64,000 nucleotides of DNA from Pseudomonas sp. WJP1 (GCF_028471945.1 NZ_CP110128.1:1166501-1230500); one strand, 5' to 3'; counted from the stretch's first letter, positions 8,633 through 18,696 are shown. Numbers and translations: made by a program. Notes: a model not told the origin generated them from the letters alone.

Positions 8633-9900
8633 GCAGCGACCAGCGTTTTTTCGATTTCCTCAAGGAGCGCATCGGCCTCGACGTGACGTCCGTCGGCCCG
8701 GCGATCATCGAGCGTGCAGTGCGTCAACGCAGTGCCGCGTCCCAGGCGCCGACGGCCGATGAGTACTGGCGCACCTTGCAGGGTTCCAGCGACGAGCAGC
8801 AGGCGCTGATCGAAGCGGTGATCGTCCCGGAGACCTGGTTTTTCCGTTACCTGGAATCCTTCGCCACCCTGGCGAAACTGGCGACCACGCGCCTGTCCGA
8901 GCTCAACAACATGCGCGCCCTGCGAATCCTGAGCCTGCCGTGCTCCACCGGCGAAGAGCCTTATTCGATCGCCATGGCGCTGCTGGATGCCGGGCTCAAG
9001 CCGCACCAGTTCAAGGTCGAAGGCATGGACGTCAGCCCGTTGTCGGTGGAAAAAGCCCGGCGAGCGCTGTACGGCAAGAATTCGTTTCGCGGTCAGGACA
9101 TCGCGTTCCGCGACCGCCATTTCACCGCCGAAGATGACGGCTATCGACTCAGCGCCCGGGTGCTGGAGCAAGTGCGCCTGCAAGTCGGCAACCTGCTCGA
9201 TCCGGCCTTGCTCGCCAACGAGCCGCCCTATGACTTCGTGTTCTGCCGCAATCTGCTGATCTACTTCGACCTGGCGACGCAAAAACAGGTTTTCGAGGTG
9301 CTCAAGCGCTTGACCCATGTTGATGGCGTACTGTTTATCGGCCCGGCGGAGGGCAGCCTGCTGGGGCGTCTGGGCATGCGTTCGATTGGCATCCCACAAT
9401 CCTTTGCCTTCAGTCGCCATAGCGCGCCAGAGCCTGAGCCTCTACCGACATTCGTACCCACACCGTTGCCGGTGCCGCAACCTGTGCGCAGGATCGCGCC
9501 GGTGCCGACTCCACGGCGCCCGTTCGCCAGCGTTACGCCGACATCGCACGCGGCTGCACCGAACAAATCCGACGCCGCCGCGCTGCTGGCGAACGTCGCC
9601 GCGCTGGCCAACGAAGGCAGAAGCGCCGAAGCCCGTGCCGCCTGCGATAACTATCTACGCCACCATGAACCGGTGGCCCAGGTGTTTTATTGGCTGGGAC
9701 TGCTCAGCGATGTCGCCGGCAGCGTCCTCGAAGCCCAGGGTTTTTATCGCAAGGCGCTGTACCTTGAACCGCAGCATGCCGACGCGTTGATGCACCTGGC
9801 TGCCTTGCTGCAATCCCAGGGCGATACGGCAGGCGCCAGACGATTGCAGGATCGCGCCGCCCGCAGCGAGCGCGCCGCTGACAGTGAGCGTAAACGATGA
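8629..9900 (+). CDS. wspC: WspC, CheR-type receptor methyltransferase with C-terminal TPR
   Basis: A 423-residue SAM-dependent protein-glutamate methyltransferase that would methylate WspA. I start it at the ATG overlapping the wspB stop (MSSDQRFFDFLKERIG) rather than at an in-frame upstream start inside wspB. The CheR N-terminal helical domain covers about 1-75, and the SAM-binding fold has LPCSTGEEPYSIAM and FVFCRNLLIYFDLATQKQV. A Pro-rich linker (about 270-310) leads to tetratricopeptide-like helices near the C-terminus (VFYWLGLLSDVAGSVLEAQG). The TPR tail sets WspC-type CheRs apart from plain CheR. It opposes the methylesterase WspF in adaptation. Its stop overlaps wspD by 4 bp. Confidence 0.93.
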   Translation: MSSDQRFFDFLKERIGLDVTSVGPAIIERAVRQRSAASQAPTADEYWRTLQGSSDEQQALIEAVIVPETWFFRYLESFATLAKLATTRLSELNNMRALRILSLPCSTGEEPYSIAMALLDAGLKPHQFKVEGMDVSPLSVEKARRALYGKNSFRGQDIAFRDRHFTAEDDGYRLSARVLEQVRLQVGNLLDPALLANEPPYDFVFCRNLLIYFDLATQKQVFEVLKRLTHVDGVLFIGPAEGSLLGRLGMRSIGIPQSFAFSRHSAPEPEPLPTFVPTPLPVPQPVRRIAPVPTPRRPFASVTPTSHAAAPNKSDAAALLANVAALANEGRSAEARAACDNYLRHHEPVAQVFYWLGLLSDVAGSVLEAQGFYRKALYLEPQHADALMHLAALLQSQGDTAGARRLQDRAARSERAADSERKR

Positions 9901-10580
9901 TTGCCTCCGATTCCTTGAGCGTCACCCATGACGATGCCCAGGCCATCGACGATTGCTGGAACCGCATTGGTATTCACGGCGACAAGTCCTGCCCGCTTCT
10001 GATCGAACACATCCATTGCCGCAATTGCGCGGTGTATTCGGCGGCCGCCACGCGACTGCTGGATCGCTACGCGTTGCAGCAGGAAGACCACGCGTCAGCG
10101 TCCGTTGCCGTTGAGAGCGAGGTGAAAACCCGTTCGCTGTTGATGTTCCGCCTCGGCGAAGAATGGCTGGGCCTGGCCACTCGCAGCCTGGTGGAAGTGG
10201 CGCCGTTGCAAACCATTCACTCATTGCCGCATCAACGCTCCCGGGCCTTGCTCGGGGTGGCGAATGTGCGGGGCGCGCTGGTGGCGTGCCTGTCTCTGGT
10301 CGAGTTGCTGGGGCTCGATGGCAACAGTAGCGTGGCCGCAGGCGTACGGGTCATGCCGCGTATGCTGATCATCGCCGCCCACGGCGGCCCCGTGGTGGTC
10401 CCGGTAGACGAAGTGGACGGGATTCATGCCATTGACGAACGCATCCTCGAGGCGGCGTCCCGCTCTGGCGTGCAGGCCAGCGCCAAGTACACCCGTGGCG
10501 TGCTGCAATTCAAAGGTCGCAGCCTGCGCTGGCTCGATGAAGAGCAGCTGATGTCCGCCGTGACCCGGAGCCTCACATGA
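9897..10580 (+). CDS. wspD: WspD, second CheW-like coupling protein
   Basis: A 227-residue CheW-domain protein with an N-terminal extension of about 75 residues before the domain (domain start near SLLMFRLGEEWLGLATRSLV, then LLGVANVRGALVACLSLVE). The extension includes a Cys pair in HIHCRNCAVY whose role I cannot tell. It is expected to couple WspA to WspE together with WspB. Both ends overlap neighbours by 4 bp (ATGA), so it is tightly coupled in translation to wspC and wspE. Confidence 0.92.
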   Translation: MIASDSLSVTHDDAQAIDDCWNRIGIHGDKSCPLLIEHIHCRNCAVYSAAATRLLDRYALQQEDHASASVAVESEVKTRSLLMFRLGEEWLGLATRSLVEVAPLQTIHSLPHQRSRALLGVANVRGALVACLSLVELLGLDGNSSVAAGVRVMPRMLIIAAHGGPVVVPVDEVDGIHAIDERILEAASRSGVQASAKYTRGVLQFKGRSLRWLDEEQLMSAVTRSLT

Positions 10581-12862
10581 CCCCCGAGCAAATGCGCGAC
10601 TCCTCTTTGCTGGAGCTGTTCAGCCTGGAAGCCGAGGCTCAGACCCAGGTGCTCAGCACAGGCCTGTTGGCGCTGGAGCGTGATCCGACCCAGGCGGATC
10701 ATCTCGAATCGTGCATGCGTGCGGCGCATTCGCTCAAAGGCGCGGCCCGGATCGTCGGCGTCGATGCCGGCGTCAGCGTCGCCCATGTCATGGAGGATTG
10801 CCTGGTCAGTGCCCAGGAAGGTCGCCTGTACCTGCGCCCGGAACACATTGATGCATTGCTGCAAGGCACCGACCTGCTGATGCGCATCGCGACTCCAAAC
10901 AGTGCGCCGGGGCCTGCGGACATCGAAGCGTATGTCGCATTGATGGGGCGCTTGCTCGATCCGATGGCGGCCGCAGTTCCGAGCATGGCACCCGCTGCGC
11001 CGGTGATGGCCGCGCTGCAACTTGAAGCGCCGGTACCCGCGATCGAAGAGCCGGCGGCGCCCGTCGAACCGCTGGCGGTTTCGCCGAAAAAATCCAGGCG
11101 CACCACCGAAAACGGCGAGCGGGTGCTGCGGGTCACCGCCGAACGCTTGAACAGTCTGCTCGATCTGTCGAGTAAATCCCTGGTGGAAACCCTGCGGCTC
11201 AAACCGCACCTGGCCACCATGCAGCGGCTCAAGCGCATGCAGGGCAACAGCTTGCGGGCGCTGGAAAATCTCAACGTGCATCTGAAGGAACAAGCCCTGA
11301 GCCTCGAAGCCCGGGAAGCCCTCGAGGATGCACGCCGGCTCCTGGCGGAGTCCCAGCAGTTGCTGGTGGAAAAAAACGCCGAACTGGATGAATTCGCCTG
11401 GCAGGCCAGCCAGCGCGCGCAGGTGTTGTACGACACCGCCCTGGCGTGTCGCATGCGGCCGTTCGCCGATGTCTTGACGGGTCAGGTACGGATGGTCCGC
11501 GACCTCGGTCGTAGCCTCGGCAAGCAAGTGCGGCTGGAGGTCGAGGGCGAGAAGACCCAGGTTGACCGTGACGTGCTGGAGAAGCTCGAAGCACCACTGA
11601 CGCACCTGCTGCGCAATGCGGTCGATCACGGTATCGAAACCCCGGAACAACGGCTGTTGGCGGGTAAACCGGCGGAGGGCCTGATTCGGCTGCGCGCATC
11701 CCATCAGGCCGGGTTGCTGGTGCTGCAACTGAGCGATGACGGTAACGGTGTCGACCTGGAAAAGGTCCGTCGCAGCATCGTCGAGCGCCAACTGTCCCCG
11801 GCCGATACCGCCGCGCAATTGAGTGAAGAGGAACTGCTGACCTTCCTGTTCCTGCCCGGCTTCAGCCTGCGCGACACGGTCACCGAAGTCTCCGGACGCG
11901 GCGTCGGCCTGGATGCGGTGCAGCACATGGTCCGCCAGTTGCGTGGCGCGGTGGTGCTGGAGCAGACGGCGGGCGAGGGCAGTCGCTTCCATCTCGAGGT
12001 GCCACTGACCCTTTCGGTAGTGCGCAGCCTTGTGGTGGACGTCGGTGGCGAGGCCTATGCCTTCCCGCTGGCCCATATCGAACGCATGTGCGATCTGGAA
12101 CCTGCGGATATCGTGCAGGTCGAGGGCCGCCAGCATTTCTGGCATGAAGGCCGGCATGTCGGGCTGGTCGCCGCCAGCCAATTGTTGCAGCGTCCGGCGA
12201 GCCAGGGCAGCCAGTCAACCTTGAAAGTCGTGGTGATCCGTGAGCGCGACGCAATTTACGGCGTTGCGGTCGAGCGCTTTATCGGCGAACGCACCTTGGT
12301 CGTGCTGCCCCTGGATGAACGCTTGGGCAAGGTCCAGGACATTTCCGCCGGGGCGCTGCTCGACGACGGTTCGGTGGTGTTGATCGTCGACGTCGAAGAC
12401 ATGCTGCGCTCGGTGGACAAATTGCTCAATACCGGGCGCCTGGAGCGCATTGCGCGCCACAGCAACCAGGCCGTCGAAGCGCCCCGCAAGCGGGTCCTGG
12501 TGGTCGACGACTCCCTGACCGTGCGTGAGCTGCAGCGCAAGTTGTTGCTCAATCGGGGTTATGACGTGGCCGTGGCGGTCGATGGCATGGACGGCTGGAA
12601 TGCCTTGCGTTCGGAGGATTTCGACCTGCTGATCACCGACATCGACATGCCGCGCATGGACGGCATCGAGCTGGTGTCATTGTTGCGCCGGGACAATCGC
12701 CTGCAATCGCTGCCGGTGATGGTGGTGTCCTACAAGGATCGTGAAGAAGACCGTCGTCGTGGACTGGACGCCGGGGCCGACTATTATCTAGCCAAAGCCA
12801 GTTTTCACGACGACGCCCTGCTCGATGCAGTGGTAGAGCTCATTGGAGGAGCACGGGCATGA
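10577..12862 (+). CDS. wspE: WspE, CheA-type histidine kinase fused to a receiver domain
   Basis: A 761-residue hybrid kinase that phosphorylates WspR and the methylesterase WspF. The N-terminal HPt domain carries the phosphorylatable His at residue 51 (AAHSLKGAARIVG). After a Pro/Ala-rich linker come the dimerisation helices, the ATP-binding domain with LLRNAVDHGIETPEQR and SGRGVGLDAV, and a CheW-like regulatory domain (LVVDVGGEAYAFPLAHIERM). A C-terminal receiver (from about 640, VLVVDDSLTVRELQ) has its phospho-acceptor Asp at about 688 (ITDIDMPRMDG). Its start and stop overlap wspD and wspF by 4 bp each. All expected catalytic motifs are intact, so the system looks functional. Confidence 0.95.
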   Translation: MTPEQMRDSSLLELFSLEAEAQTQVLSTGLLALERDPTQADHLESCMRAAHSLKGAARIVGVDAGVSVAHVMEDCLVSAQEGRLYLRPEHIDALLQGTDLLMRIATPNSAPGPADIEAYVALMGRLLDPMAAAVPSMAPAAPVMAALQLEAPVPAIEEPAAPVEPLAVSPKKSRRTTENGERVLRVTAERLNSLLDLSSKSLVETLRLKPHLATMQRLKRMQGNSLRALENLNVHLKEQALSLEAREALEDARRLLAESQQLLVEKNAELDEFAWQASQRAQVLYDTALACRMRPFADVLTGQVRMVRDLGRSLGKQVRLEVEGEKTQVDRDVLEKLEAPLTHLLRNAVDHGIETPEQRLLAGKPAEGLIRLRASHQAGLLVLQLSDDGNGVDLEKVRRSIVERQLSPADTAAQLSEEELLTFLFLPGFSLRDTVTEVSGRGVGLDAVQHMVRQLRGAVVLEQTAGEGSRFHLEVPLTLSVVRSLVVDVGGEAYAFPLAHIERMCDLEPADIVQVEGRQHFWHEGRHVGLVAASQLLQRPASQGSQSTLKVVVIRERDAIYGVAVERFIGERTLVVLPLDERLGKVQDISAGALLDDGSVVLIVDVEDMLRSVDKLLNTGRLERIARHSNQAVEAPRKRVLVVDDSLTVRELQRKLLLNRGYDVAVAVDGMDGWNALRSEDFDLLITDIDMPRMDGIELVSLLRRDNRLQSLPVMVVSYKDREEDRRRGLDAGADYYLAKASFHDDALLDAVVELIGGARA

Positions 12863-13869
12863 AGATCGCAATCGTAAACGACATGCCGATGGCCGTGGAG
12901 GCCTTGCGCCGGGCATTGGCTTTCGAGCCGGCACACCAGGTGATCTGGGTCGCGGGCAATGGCAAGGAAGCAGTACAAAAGTGTGCCGAACAGACGCCAG
13001 ACCTGATCCTGATGGATTTGATCATGCCAGTGATGGACGGTGTGGAAGCCACCCGGCGCATCATGGCTGAAACGCCTTGCGCGATCGTCATCGTTACTGT
13101 CGATCGCCAGCAGAACGTGCACCGGGTGTTCGAAGCCATGGGCCATGGCGCGCTGGATGTGGTCGACACGCCGGCCCTCGGCGCGGGCAATGCCCAGGAA
13201 GCGGCGGCACCGCTGTTACGCAAGATCATGAACATCGGCTGGTTGATCGGCGATAAGGGCAATCGGGAGCGGTCCGCAGCGAATCCGACTCGCAGCTCGG
13301 GCCCGCGCCAGAGCCTGATCGCCATCGGTTCGTCGGCTGGCGGGCCGGCAGCGCTGGAACTCCTGCTCAAGGGACTGCCCCGGGATTTTTCCCCGGCCAT
13401 CGTGCTGGTGCAACACGTTGACCAGGTATTCGCCGCCGGCATGGCCGAATGGCTCGGCAGCGCCAGCGGCCTGAACGTGCGCCTGGCTCAGGAGGGCGAG
13501 CCGCCGCAAGGCGGCACCGTGCTGCTGGCGGGCACCAACCACCATATTCGTTTGTTGAAAAACGGCACGCTGGCCTACACGGCCGAACCGGTCAACGAGA
13601 TCTACAGGCCCTCTATCGATGTGTTTTTCGAGAGCGTGGCCAGTTACTGGCATGGCGATGCGGTTGGCGTTTTGCTGACCGGCATGGGGCGTGATGGGGC
13701 ACAAGGGCTTAAACTCTTGCGCCAGCAGGGCTACCTGACCATCGCACAGGACCAGCAGAGCAGTGCGGTGTACGGCATGCCGAAGGCGGCAGCGGCCATC
13801 GATGCCGCCGTGGAAATACGCCCGCTGGAAAAGATAGCGCCACGATTGCTGGAGATATTCCCCAAATGA
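12859..13869 (+). CDS. wspF: WspF, CheB-type methylesterase, negative regulator of Wsp
   Basis: A 336-residue receptor methylesterase/deamidase. The receiver domain (about 1-120) has its acceptor Asp at 53 (LILMDLIMPVMDG). The esterase domain begins around residue 150 with the catalytic Ser at 159 (IAIGSSAGGPAAL), the His in IVLVQHVDQV and the Asp in LLTGMGRDGAQGL. In Pseudomonas, loss of WspF locks the pathway on and raises c-di-GMP, giving wrinkly colonies; this copy is full length and shows no disruption. It overlaps wspE by 4 bp, but 47 bp separate it from wspR, the only real gap in the operon. Confidence 0.95.
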   Translation: MKIAIVNDMPMAVEALRRALAFEPAHQVIWVAGNGKEAVQKCAEQTPDLILMDLIMPVMDGVEATRRIMAETPCAIVIVTVDRQQNVHRVFEAMGHGALDVVDTPALGAGNAQEAAAPLLRKIMNIGWLIGDKGNRERSAANPTRSSGPRQSLIAIGSSAGGPAALELLLKGLPRDFSPAIVLVQHVDQVFAAGMAEWLGSASGLNVRLAQEGEPPQGGTVLLAGTNHHIRLLKNGTLAYTAEPVNEIYRPSIDVFFESVASYWHGDAVGVLLTGMGRDGAQGLKLLRQQGYLTIAQDQQSSAVYGMPKAAAAIDAAVEIRPLEKIAPRLLEIFPK

Positions 13870-13916
13870 CCCTCTCAACCGCAATCCTGGCCCAAGTAGT
13901 ATTCAGGTGAACGCAC

Positions 13917-14918
13917 ATGACTGATTTACAGCTCGACGACTTCAAGACTGACGAAAACGCCGCCATGGTGCTGTTGGTGGACGATCAGGCCATGATCGGC
14001 GAGGCAGTACGACGCGGTTTGTCGAACGAAGACAACATCGACTTCCACTTTTGCGCCGACCCGCACCAGGCCATTGCCCATGCGGTGCGCATCAAGCCGA
14101 CGGTGATCCTGCAGGACCTGGTCATGCCCGGCCTGGACGGCCTGAGCCTGGTGCGCGAATACCGCAACCACCCGGCGACCAAGGACATTCCGATCATCGT
14201 CCTGTCGACCAAGGAAGACCCGCTGATCAAGAGCGCGGCGTTCGCGGCCGGGGCCAATGATTACCTGGTCAAGCTGCCGGACAACATCGAGCTGGTGGCG
14301 CGCATTCGCTATCACTCGCGCTCCTACATGACGTTGCTGCAGCGTGATGCGGCGTACCGCGCCTTGCGGGTCAGCCAGCAGCAGTTGCTCGACACCAACC
14401 TGGTGCTGCAACGCCTGATGAACTCCGACGGCCTGACCGGGCTGTCGAACCGTCGGCATTTCGATGAATACCTGGAGCTTGAATGGCGCCGCTCGCTGCG
14501 TGAGCAGAGCCAGTTGTCGTTGCTGATGATCGATGTGGACTACTTCAAGACCTACAACGACACCTTCGGCCACCTGGAAGGCGATGAAGCCCTGCGCCAG
14601 GTCGCCGCGGCAATCCGCGACGCCAGCGCCCGGCCTTCCGACCTGCCGGCCCGCTACGGCGGCGAAGAATTCGCCCTGGTACTGCCCAACACCTCGCAGG
14701 GCGGTGCACGGCTGGTGGCGGAAAAACTGCGCATGACCGTGGCGGCGCTGAAGATCCCGCATATTGCCCCGACCGAAGGATCGAGCCTGACCATCAGCAT
14801 CGGCCTGTCGACCGTCATCCCGACAGCCGGCAGCAGTTGCCGTGAATTGATCTCGGCAGCGGACAAGGGGTTGTACCTGGCGAAGAACAATGGGCGCAAT
14901 CAGGTGGGCATCGCGTAG
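13917..14918 (+). CDS. wspR: WspR, response-regulator diguanylate cyclase
   Basis: A 333-residue output protein that makes c-di-GMP from two GTP when phosphorylated. The receiver domain (about 15-140) has DDQAM and the acceptor Asp at about 67 ([13 protein letters not shown]). A helical stalk leads to the GGDEF domain, whose active site is the GGEEF variant at residues 248-252. An intact inhibitory I-site RxxD (RPSD, 239-242) lies exactly five residues before it, so product inhibition is expected. Its separate start after a 47-bp gap suggests it is translated independently of the overlapping wspA-F genes. It is the last gene of the operon. Confidence 0.96.
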   Translation: MTDLQLDDFKTDENAAMVLLVDDQAMIGEAVRRGLSNEDNIDFHFCADPHQAIAHAVRIKPTVILQDLVMPGLDGLSLVREYRNHPATKDIPIIVLSTKEDPLIKSAAFAAGANDYLVKLPDNIELVARIRYHSRSYMTLLQRDAAYRALRVSQQQLLDTNLVLQRLMNSDGLTGLSNRRHFDEYLELEWRRSLREQSQLSLLMIDVDYFKTYNDTFGHLEGDEALRQVAAAIRDASARPSDLPARYGGEEFALVLPNTSQGGARLVAEKLRMTVAALKIPHIAPTEGSSLTISIGLSTVIPTAGSSCRELISAADKGLYLAKNNGRNQVGIA

Positions 14919-15010
14919 GCAGGCCTTTTCGGCCAAGCGGACTGCCGTTCCAGGCCGTTTGCCGTTATACTCGCCGGCTTTCAAAAGTTCGCCAACGAGT
15001 GCTGCCCGCC

Positions 15011-16106
15011 ATGGAAATCAACCCGATCCTTAACACCATCAAGGACCTGTCCGAGCGCTCCGAAACTATTCGGGGGTATCTTTGACTACGATCAAAAGCA
15101 TGAGCGCCTGACCGAAGTCAATCGCGAGCTTGAAGATCCGAGTGTCTGGAACAAACCTGAATACGCCCAGGAACTGGGCCGCGAGCGCTCTGCGCTGGCG
15201 CAGATCGTCGAGACTCTCGACGAACTGAACACCGGTCTGGCCGATTGCCGCGACCTGCTGGACATGGCCGTCGAAGAAAACGACGAAGGCGCAGTGGGCG
15301 ATGTCGTCGCCGAGCTGGCCCGTCTTGAGGAAAACCTCGCCAAGCTTGAATTCCGCCGCATGTTCAGCCATGAAATGGACCCGAACAACGCCTACCTGGA
15401 CATCCAGGCCGGTTCCGGCGGCACCGAGGCCCAGGACTGGGCCAACATCCTGTTGCGGATGTACCTGCGCTGGGCTGACAAACGTGGCTTCGACGCCACC
15501 ATCATGGAACTGTCGGCCGGTGAAGTCGCCGGTATCAAGGGCGCGACCGTGCACATCAAGGGCGAATACGCCTTTGGCTGGCTGCGTACCGAAATCGGCG
15601 TACACCGCCTGGTGCGCAAGAGCCCGTTCGACTCCGGTAACCGCCGTCACACTTCGTTCTCCGCGGTTTTCGTCTCGCCAGAGATCGACGACAAGGTCGA
15701 AATCGAGATCAACCCGGCCGACCTGCGAATCGACACCTATCGTTCCTCCGGTGCCGGTGGTCAGCACGTAAACACCACCGACTCGGCCGTACGTATCACC
15801 CACGTACCGACCAACACCGTGGTCAGCTGCCAGAACGAACGTTCCCAGCACGCCAACAAAGACACCGCCATGAAAATGCTGCGGGCCAAGTTGTACGAGC
15901 AGGAAATGCAGAAACGCAACGCCGCGTCGCAAGCGCTGGAAGACACCAAGTCCGACATCGGCTGGGGTCACCAGATTCGCTCGTACGTGCTCGATGCGTC
16001 GCGGATCAAGGATCTGCGCACCAACATCGAACGCAGCGACTGCGACAAGGTGCTCGATGGCGACATCGACGAATACCTGGAAGCCAGCCTGAAATCCGGG
16101 CTGTAA
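15011..16106 (+). CDS. prfB: Peptide chain release factor 2, with programmed +1 frameshift
   Basis: RF2 recognises UGA and UAA stops. The gene is read as 15011-15082 joined to 15084-16106, giving 364 residues. The first 24 codons end at an in-frame TGA (15083-15085) inside cgggggtatctttgac, and skipping one T moves to the frame that runs to 16106. This is the classic autoregulatory frameshift in which low RF2 promotes shifting at CTT-TGA-C, helped by the Shine-Dalgarno-like ggggg. Domain marks are the anticodon-mimic SPF (VRKSPFDSG), specific for RF2, and the catalytic GGQ ([10 protein letters not shown]). It should not be called a pseudogene. lysS follows 114 bp downstream, as in many gammaproteobacteria. 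Confidence 0.96.
15071..15086 (+). promoter_or_regulatory. Programmed +1 ribosomal frameshift site of prfB
   Basis: The site is cgggggtatctttgac. It comprises a Shine-Dalgarno-like purine run, the slippery CTT codon, the in-frame TGA and the favourable following C. It differs from the E. coli site only in having CGG instead of AGG as the first codon. Confidence 0.95.
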
Positions 16107-16143
16107 AAGACGCAATACAGCATCGGCTGATTCAACCCGATCC

Positions 16144-16190
16144 CTGTAGGAGCCAGCCCTGCTGGCGATCCTCGGGCCGCAAGGCCCGGG
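16144..16190. repeat. Single REP plus adjacent GC-rich stem-loop between prfB and lysS
   Basis: One REP-like arm (ctgtaggagccagccctgct) with no partner is followed by a perfect 8-bp stem (ctcgggcc / ggcccggg, positions 16171-16190, gcaa loop). There is no T-run, so it is a transcript structure rather than a clear terminator. Confidence 0.7.
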
Positions 16191-16220
16191 GGCAACGAAC
16201 CTGATGGAATATTTAAAGAC

Positions 16221-17723
16221 ATGAGCGACCTAGAACTCGACCCGCAAGCCCTGCAACAGGAAGAAAACTCCCTGATCGCCCTGCGCAAGGAAAAGCTTGC
16301 TGCCGAGCGCGCCAAGGGCAATGCCTTCCCTAACGACTTCCGCCGCGAAAACTACTGCCAGGACTTGCAGAAGCAATACGCGGACAAGACCAAGGAAGAG
16401 CTGGCAGAGGCTGCAATCCCGGTCAAGGTTGCCGGTCGCATCATGCTCAACCGTGGCTCGTTCATGGTGATCCAGGACATGACCGGACGCATCCAGGTCT
16501 ACGTCAACCGCAAGACCCTGTCCGAAGACACCCTGGCCGCGGTGAAAACCTGGGACATGGGCGACATCATTGCCGCCGAAGGCACCCTGGCCCGTTCCGG
16601 CAAAGGTGACCTGTACGTTGAAATGACCAACGTGCGCCTGCTGACCAAATCCCTGCGCCCGCTGCCGGACAAGCACCACGGCCTGACCGACACCGAACAG
16701 CGCTATCGTCAGCGCTACGTTGACCTGATCGTCAACGAGGACGTGCGCCAGACGTTCCGCGTGCGTTCGCAAGTCATCGCCCACATCCGCAGCTTCCTGA
16801 TGAAGCGTGACTTCCTGGAAGTGGAAACGCCGATGCTGCAGACCATTCCTGGCGGCGCTGCGGCCAAGCCGTTCGAAACCCACCACAACGCGCTGGACAT
16901 GGAAATGTTCCTGCGTATCGCGCCTGAGCTGTATCTGAAGCGTCTGGTGGTTGGCGGTTTTGAAAAGGTTTTCGAGATCAACCGCAACTTCCGTAACGAA
17001 GGCGTTTCGACCCGTCACAACCCTGAATTCACCATGTTGGAGTTCTACCAGGCCTACGCCGACTACGAAGACAACATGGACCTGACCGAAGAACTGTTCC
17101 GTGAGCTGGCACAGCTGGTTCTGGGCAGCACCGACGTGCCGTACGGCGACAAGGTGTTCCACTTCGGCGAGCCGTTCGTGCGCCTGTCGGTATTCGACTC
17201 GATCCTCAAGTACAACCCTGAGCTGAGCGCTGACGACCTGAACGACATCGACAAGGCCCGCGACATCGCCAAGAAAGCCGGCGCCAAGGTGCTGGGCTTC
17301 GAAGGCCTGGGCAAGCTGCAGGTGATGATTTTCGAAGAGCTGGTCGAGCACAAGCTGGAACAGCCGCACTTCATCACCCAGTACCCGTTCGAAGTGTCGC
17401 CGCTGGCCCGTCGCAACGACGAGAACCCGAACGTCACCGACCGTTTTGAGCTGTTCATCGGTGGTCGTGAAATCGCCAACGCCTACTCCGAGTTGAACGA
17501 CGCGGAAGACCAGGCCGAGCGTTTCATGGCCCAGGTGGCCGACAAGGACGCCGGCGACGACGAAGCCATGCACTACGACGCCGACTTCGTTCGCGCGCTG
17601 GAGTACGGCATGCCGCCAACGGCGGGTGAAGGCATCGGCATCGACCGCCTGGTGATGTTGCTGACCAACTCACCGTCGATCCGCGACGTGATCCTGTTCC
17701 CGCACATGCGGCCGCAGGCGTAA
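16221..17723 (+). CDS. lysS: Lysyl-tRNA synthetase, class II
   Basis: A 500-residue cytoplasmic class IIb synthetase that charges tRNA-Lys. The N-terminal OB-fold anticodon-binding domain spans about 60-170 ([20 protein letters not shown]). The catalytic domain has motif 2 ([20 protein letters not shown]) and motif 3 ([14 protein letters not shown]). The length is normal for LysS. It starts with [16 protein letters not shown] and is followed by a strong terminator at 17735. Its place after prfB matches the conserved gammaproteobacterial prfB-lysS pair. Confidence 0.96.
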   Translation: MSDLELDPQALQQEENSLIALRKEKLAAERAKGNAFPNDFRRENYCQDLQKQYADKTKEELAEAAIPVKVAGRIMLNRGSFMVIQDMTGRIQVYVNRKTLSEDTLAAVKTWDMGDIIAAEGTLARSGKGDLYVEMTNVRLLTKSLRPLPDKHHGLTDTEQRYRQRYVDLIVNEDVRQTFRVRSQVIAHIRSFLMKRDFLEVETPMLQTIPGGAAAKPFETHHNALDMEMFLRIAPELYLKRLVVGGFEKVFEINRNFRNEGVSTRHNPEFTMLEFYQAYADYEDNMDLTEELFRELAQLVLGSTDVPYGDKVFHFGEPFVRLSVFDSILKYNPELSADDLNDIDKARDIAKKAGAKVLGFEGLGKLQVMIFEELVEHKLEQPHFITQYPFEVSPLARRNDENPNVTDRFELFIGGREIANAYSELNDAEDQAERFMAQVADKDAGDDEAMHYDADFVRALEYGMPPTAGEGIGIDRLVMLLTNSPSIRDVILFPHMRPQA

Positions 17724-17734
17724 GTGTTTTAATT

Positions 17735-17763
17735 AAAAAGCCGCCTTTTCAGGCGGCTTTTTA
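17735..17763 (+). terminator. Rho-independent terminator of lysS
   Basis: A GC-rich hairpin (aaagccgcc-ttttca-ggcggcttt) followed by a T-run. It ends the prfB-lysS unit and separates it from the TetR gene. Confidence 0.93.
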
Positions 17764-17821
17764 TTGCCTGTCTGGTACAAACGTATCAACTTGTTAGTTC
17801 ATCTGAGAGGAAAGACCTGTC

Positions 17822-18538
17822 GTGAATCGTGCAATGGCTCAAGAAGGTGCAGCGGGTATCGCCACTGCGGTCGCTGAAAGTGTTCAGTACCAAGGCCGCA
17901 AGGCCAGCCGGCAGGGCAGCGAGCAACGTCGACAGGACATTCTCGATGCCGCGATGCGCATCGTCGTGCGTGATGGCGTACGGGCGGTGCGGCACCGCGC
18001 GGTGGCTGCCGAGGCGCAAGTGCCGTTATCGGCGACCACTTACTATTTCAAGGATATCGATGACCTGCTCACCGATACCTTCGCCCAGTACGTAGAGCGC
18101 AGCGCGGCCTACATGGCCAAGCTGTGGGTGAACAACGAGGGCCTGCTGCGTGACATGATTGCCAGTGGCGACGGCAGTGCGCAGGCTCGATCAAAACTGG
18201 CGGACGACATTGCGCGGTTGATGACCGACTATGTTCACCGACAACTGATTACCCGTCGTGAGCACCTGATGGCCGAGCAGGCGTTCCGCCAGGAGGCATT
18301 GTTGAACCCGCGCCTGGCCGAACTGGTGCGCTCCCATCAGCAAATCCTGTTGCAGGGTTCCTGCCAGCTCTTCCAGGTGCTGGGCTCTCGCGAGCCACAA
18401 CAGGATGCCAAAGTGTTGACGGCGATAATCGGACGGATGGAATATCAGGGCCTGCTCAACGACGCCGAACCGGACGCCGAAGAGGAAATGCTCGGCATAC
18501 TGAAGCGTTACATGCACTTGGTGCTGGCTTCGGTTTAA
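17822..18538 (+). CDS. TetR-family transcriptional regulator, target unknown
   Basis: A 238-residue TetR regulator with a GTG start at 17822 preceded by the ribosome-binding site gagagga; an internal ATG at 17834 is the alternative. After a 35-residue leader the helix-turn-helix is RRQDILDAAMRIVVRDGVRA, then VPLSATTYYFKDIDDLLTD. The remainder is the helical ligand-binding/dimer domain. It follows the lysS terminator and is trailed by a REPIN, so it is a single-gene unit. No efflux or enzyme gene lies next to it in a divergent position, which makes its target unclear. Confidence 0.85.
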   Translation: MNRAMAQEGAAGIATAVAESVQYQGRKASRQGSEQRRQDILDAAMRIVVRDGVRAVRHRAVAAEAQVPLSATTYYFKDIDDLLTDTFAQYVERSAAYMAKLWVNNEGLLRDMIASGDGSAQARSKLADDIARLMTDYVHRQLITRREHLMAEQAFRQEALLNPRLAELVRSHQQILLQGSCQLFQVLGSREPQQDAKVLTAIIGRMEYQGLLNDAEPDAEEEMLGILKRYMHLVLASV

Positions 18539-18558
18539 TTCCTTATGGGTGATGTTCC

Positions 18559-18652
18559 CTGTAGGAGTGAGCCTGCTCGCGATAGCGGTTTAATATTCGA
18601 CATCTATGTCGCCTGACACACTGCTATCGCGAGCAGGCTCGCTCCCACAGGG
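18559..18652. repeat. REPIN, GAGCCTGCTC class
   Basis: Arms ctgtaggagtgagcctgctc and gagcaggctcgctcccacag face each other. The spacer ends tcgcctgacacactgct, similar to the copies at 1028, 21963 and 44011. Confidence 0.9.
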
Positions 18653-18696
18653 GCAGTGGTCACTTGAGCGGATCGGTTTTCGATAGGGAGTATTGA

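Noticed and set aside
15011..15085. prfB as a broken gene or pseudogene
   Set aside because: The stop is the standard programmed frameshift site and the rest of the protein is intact.
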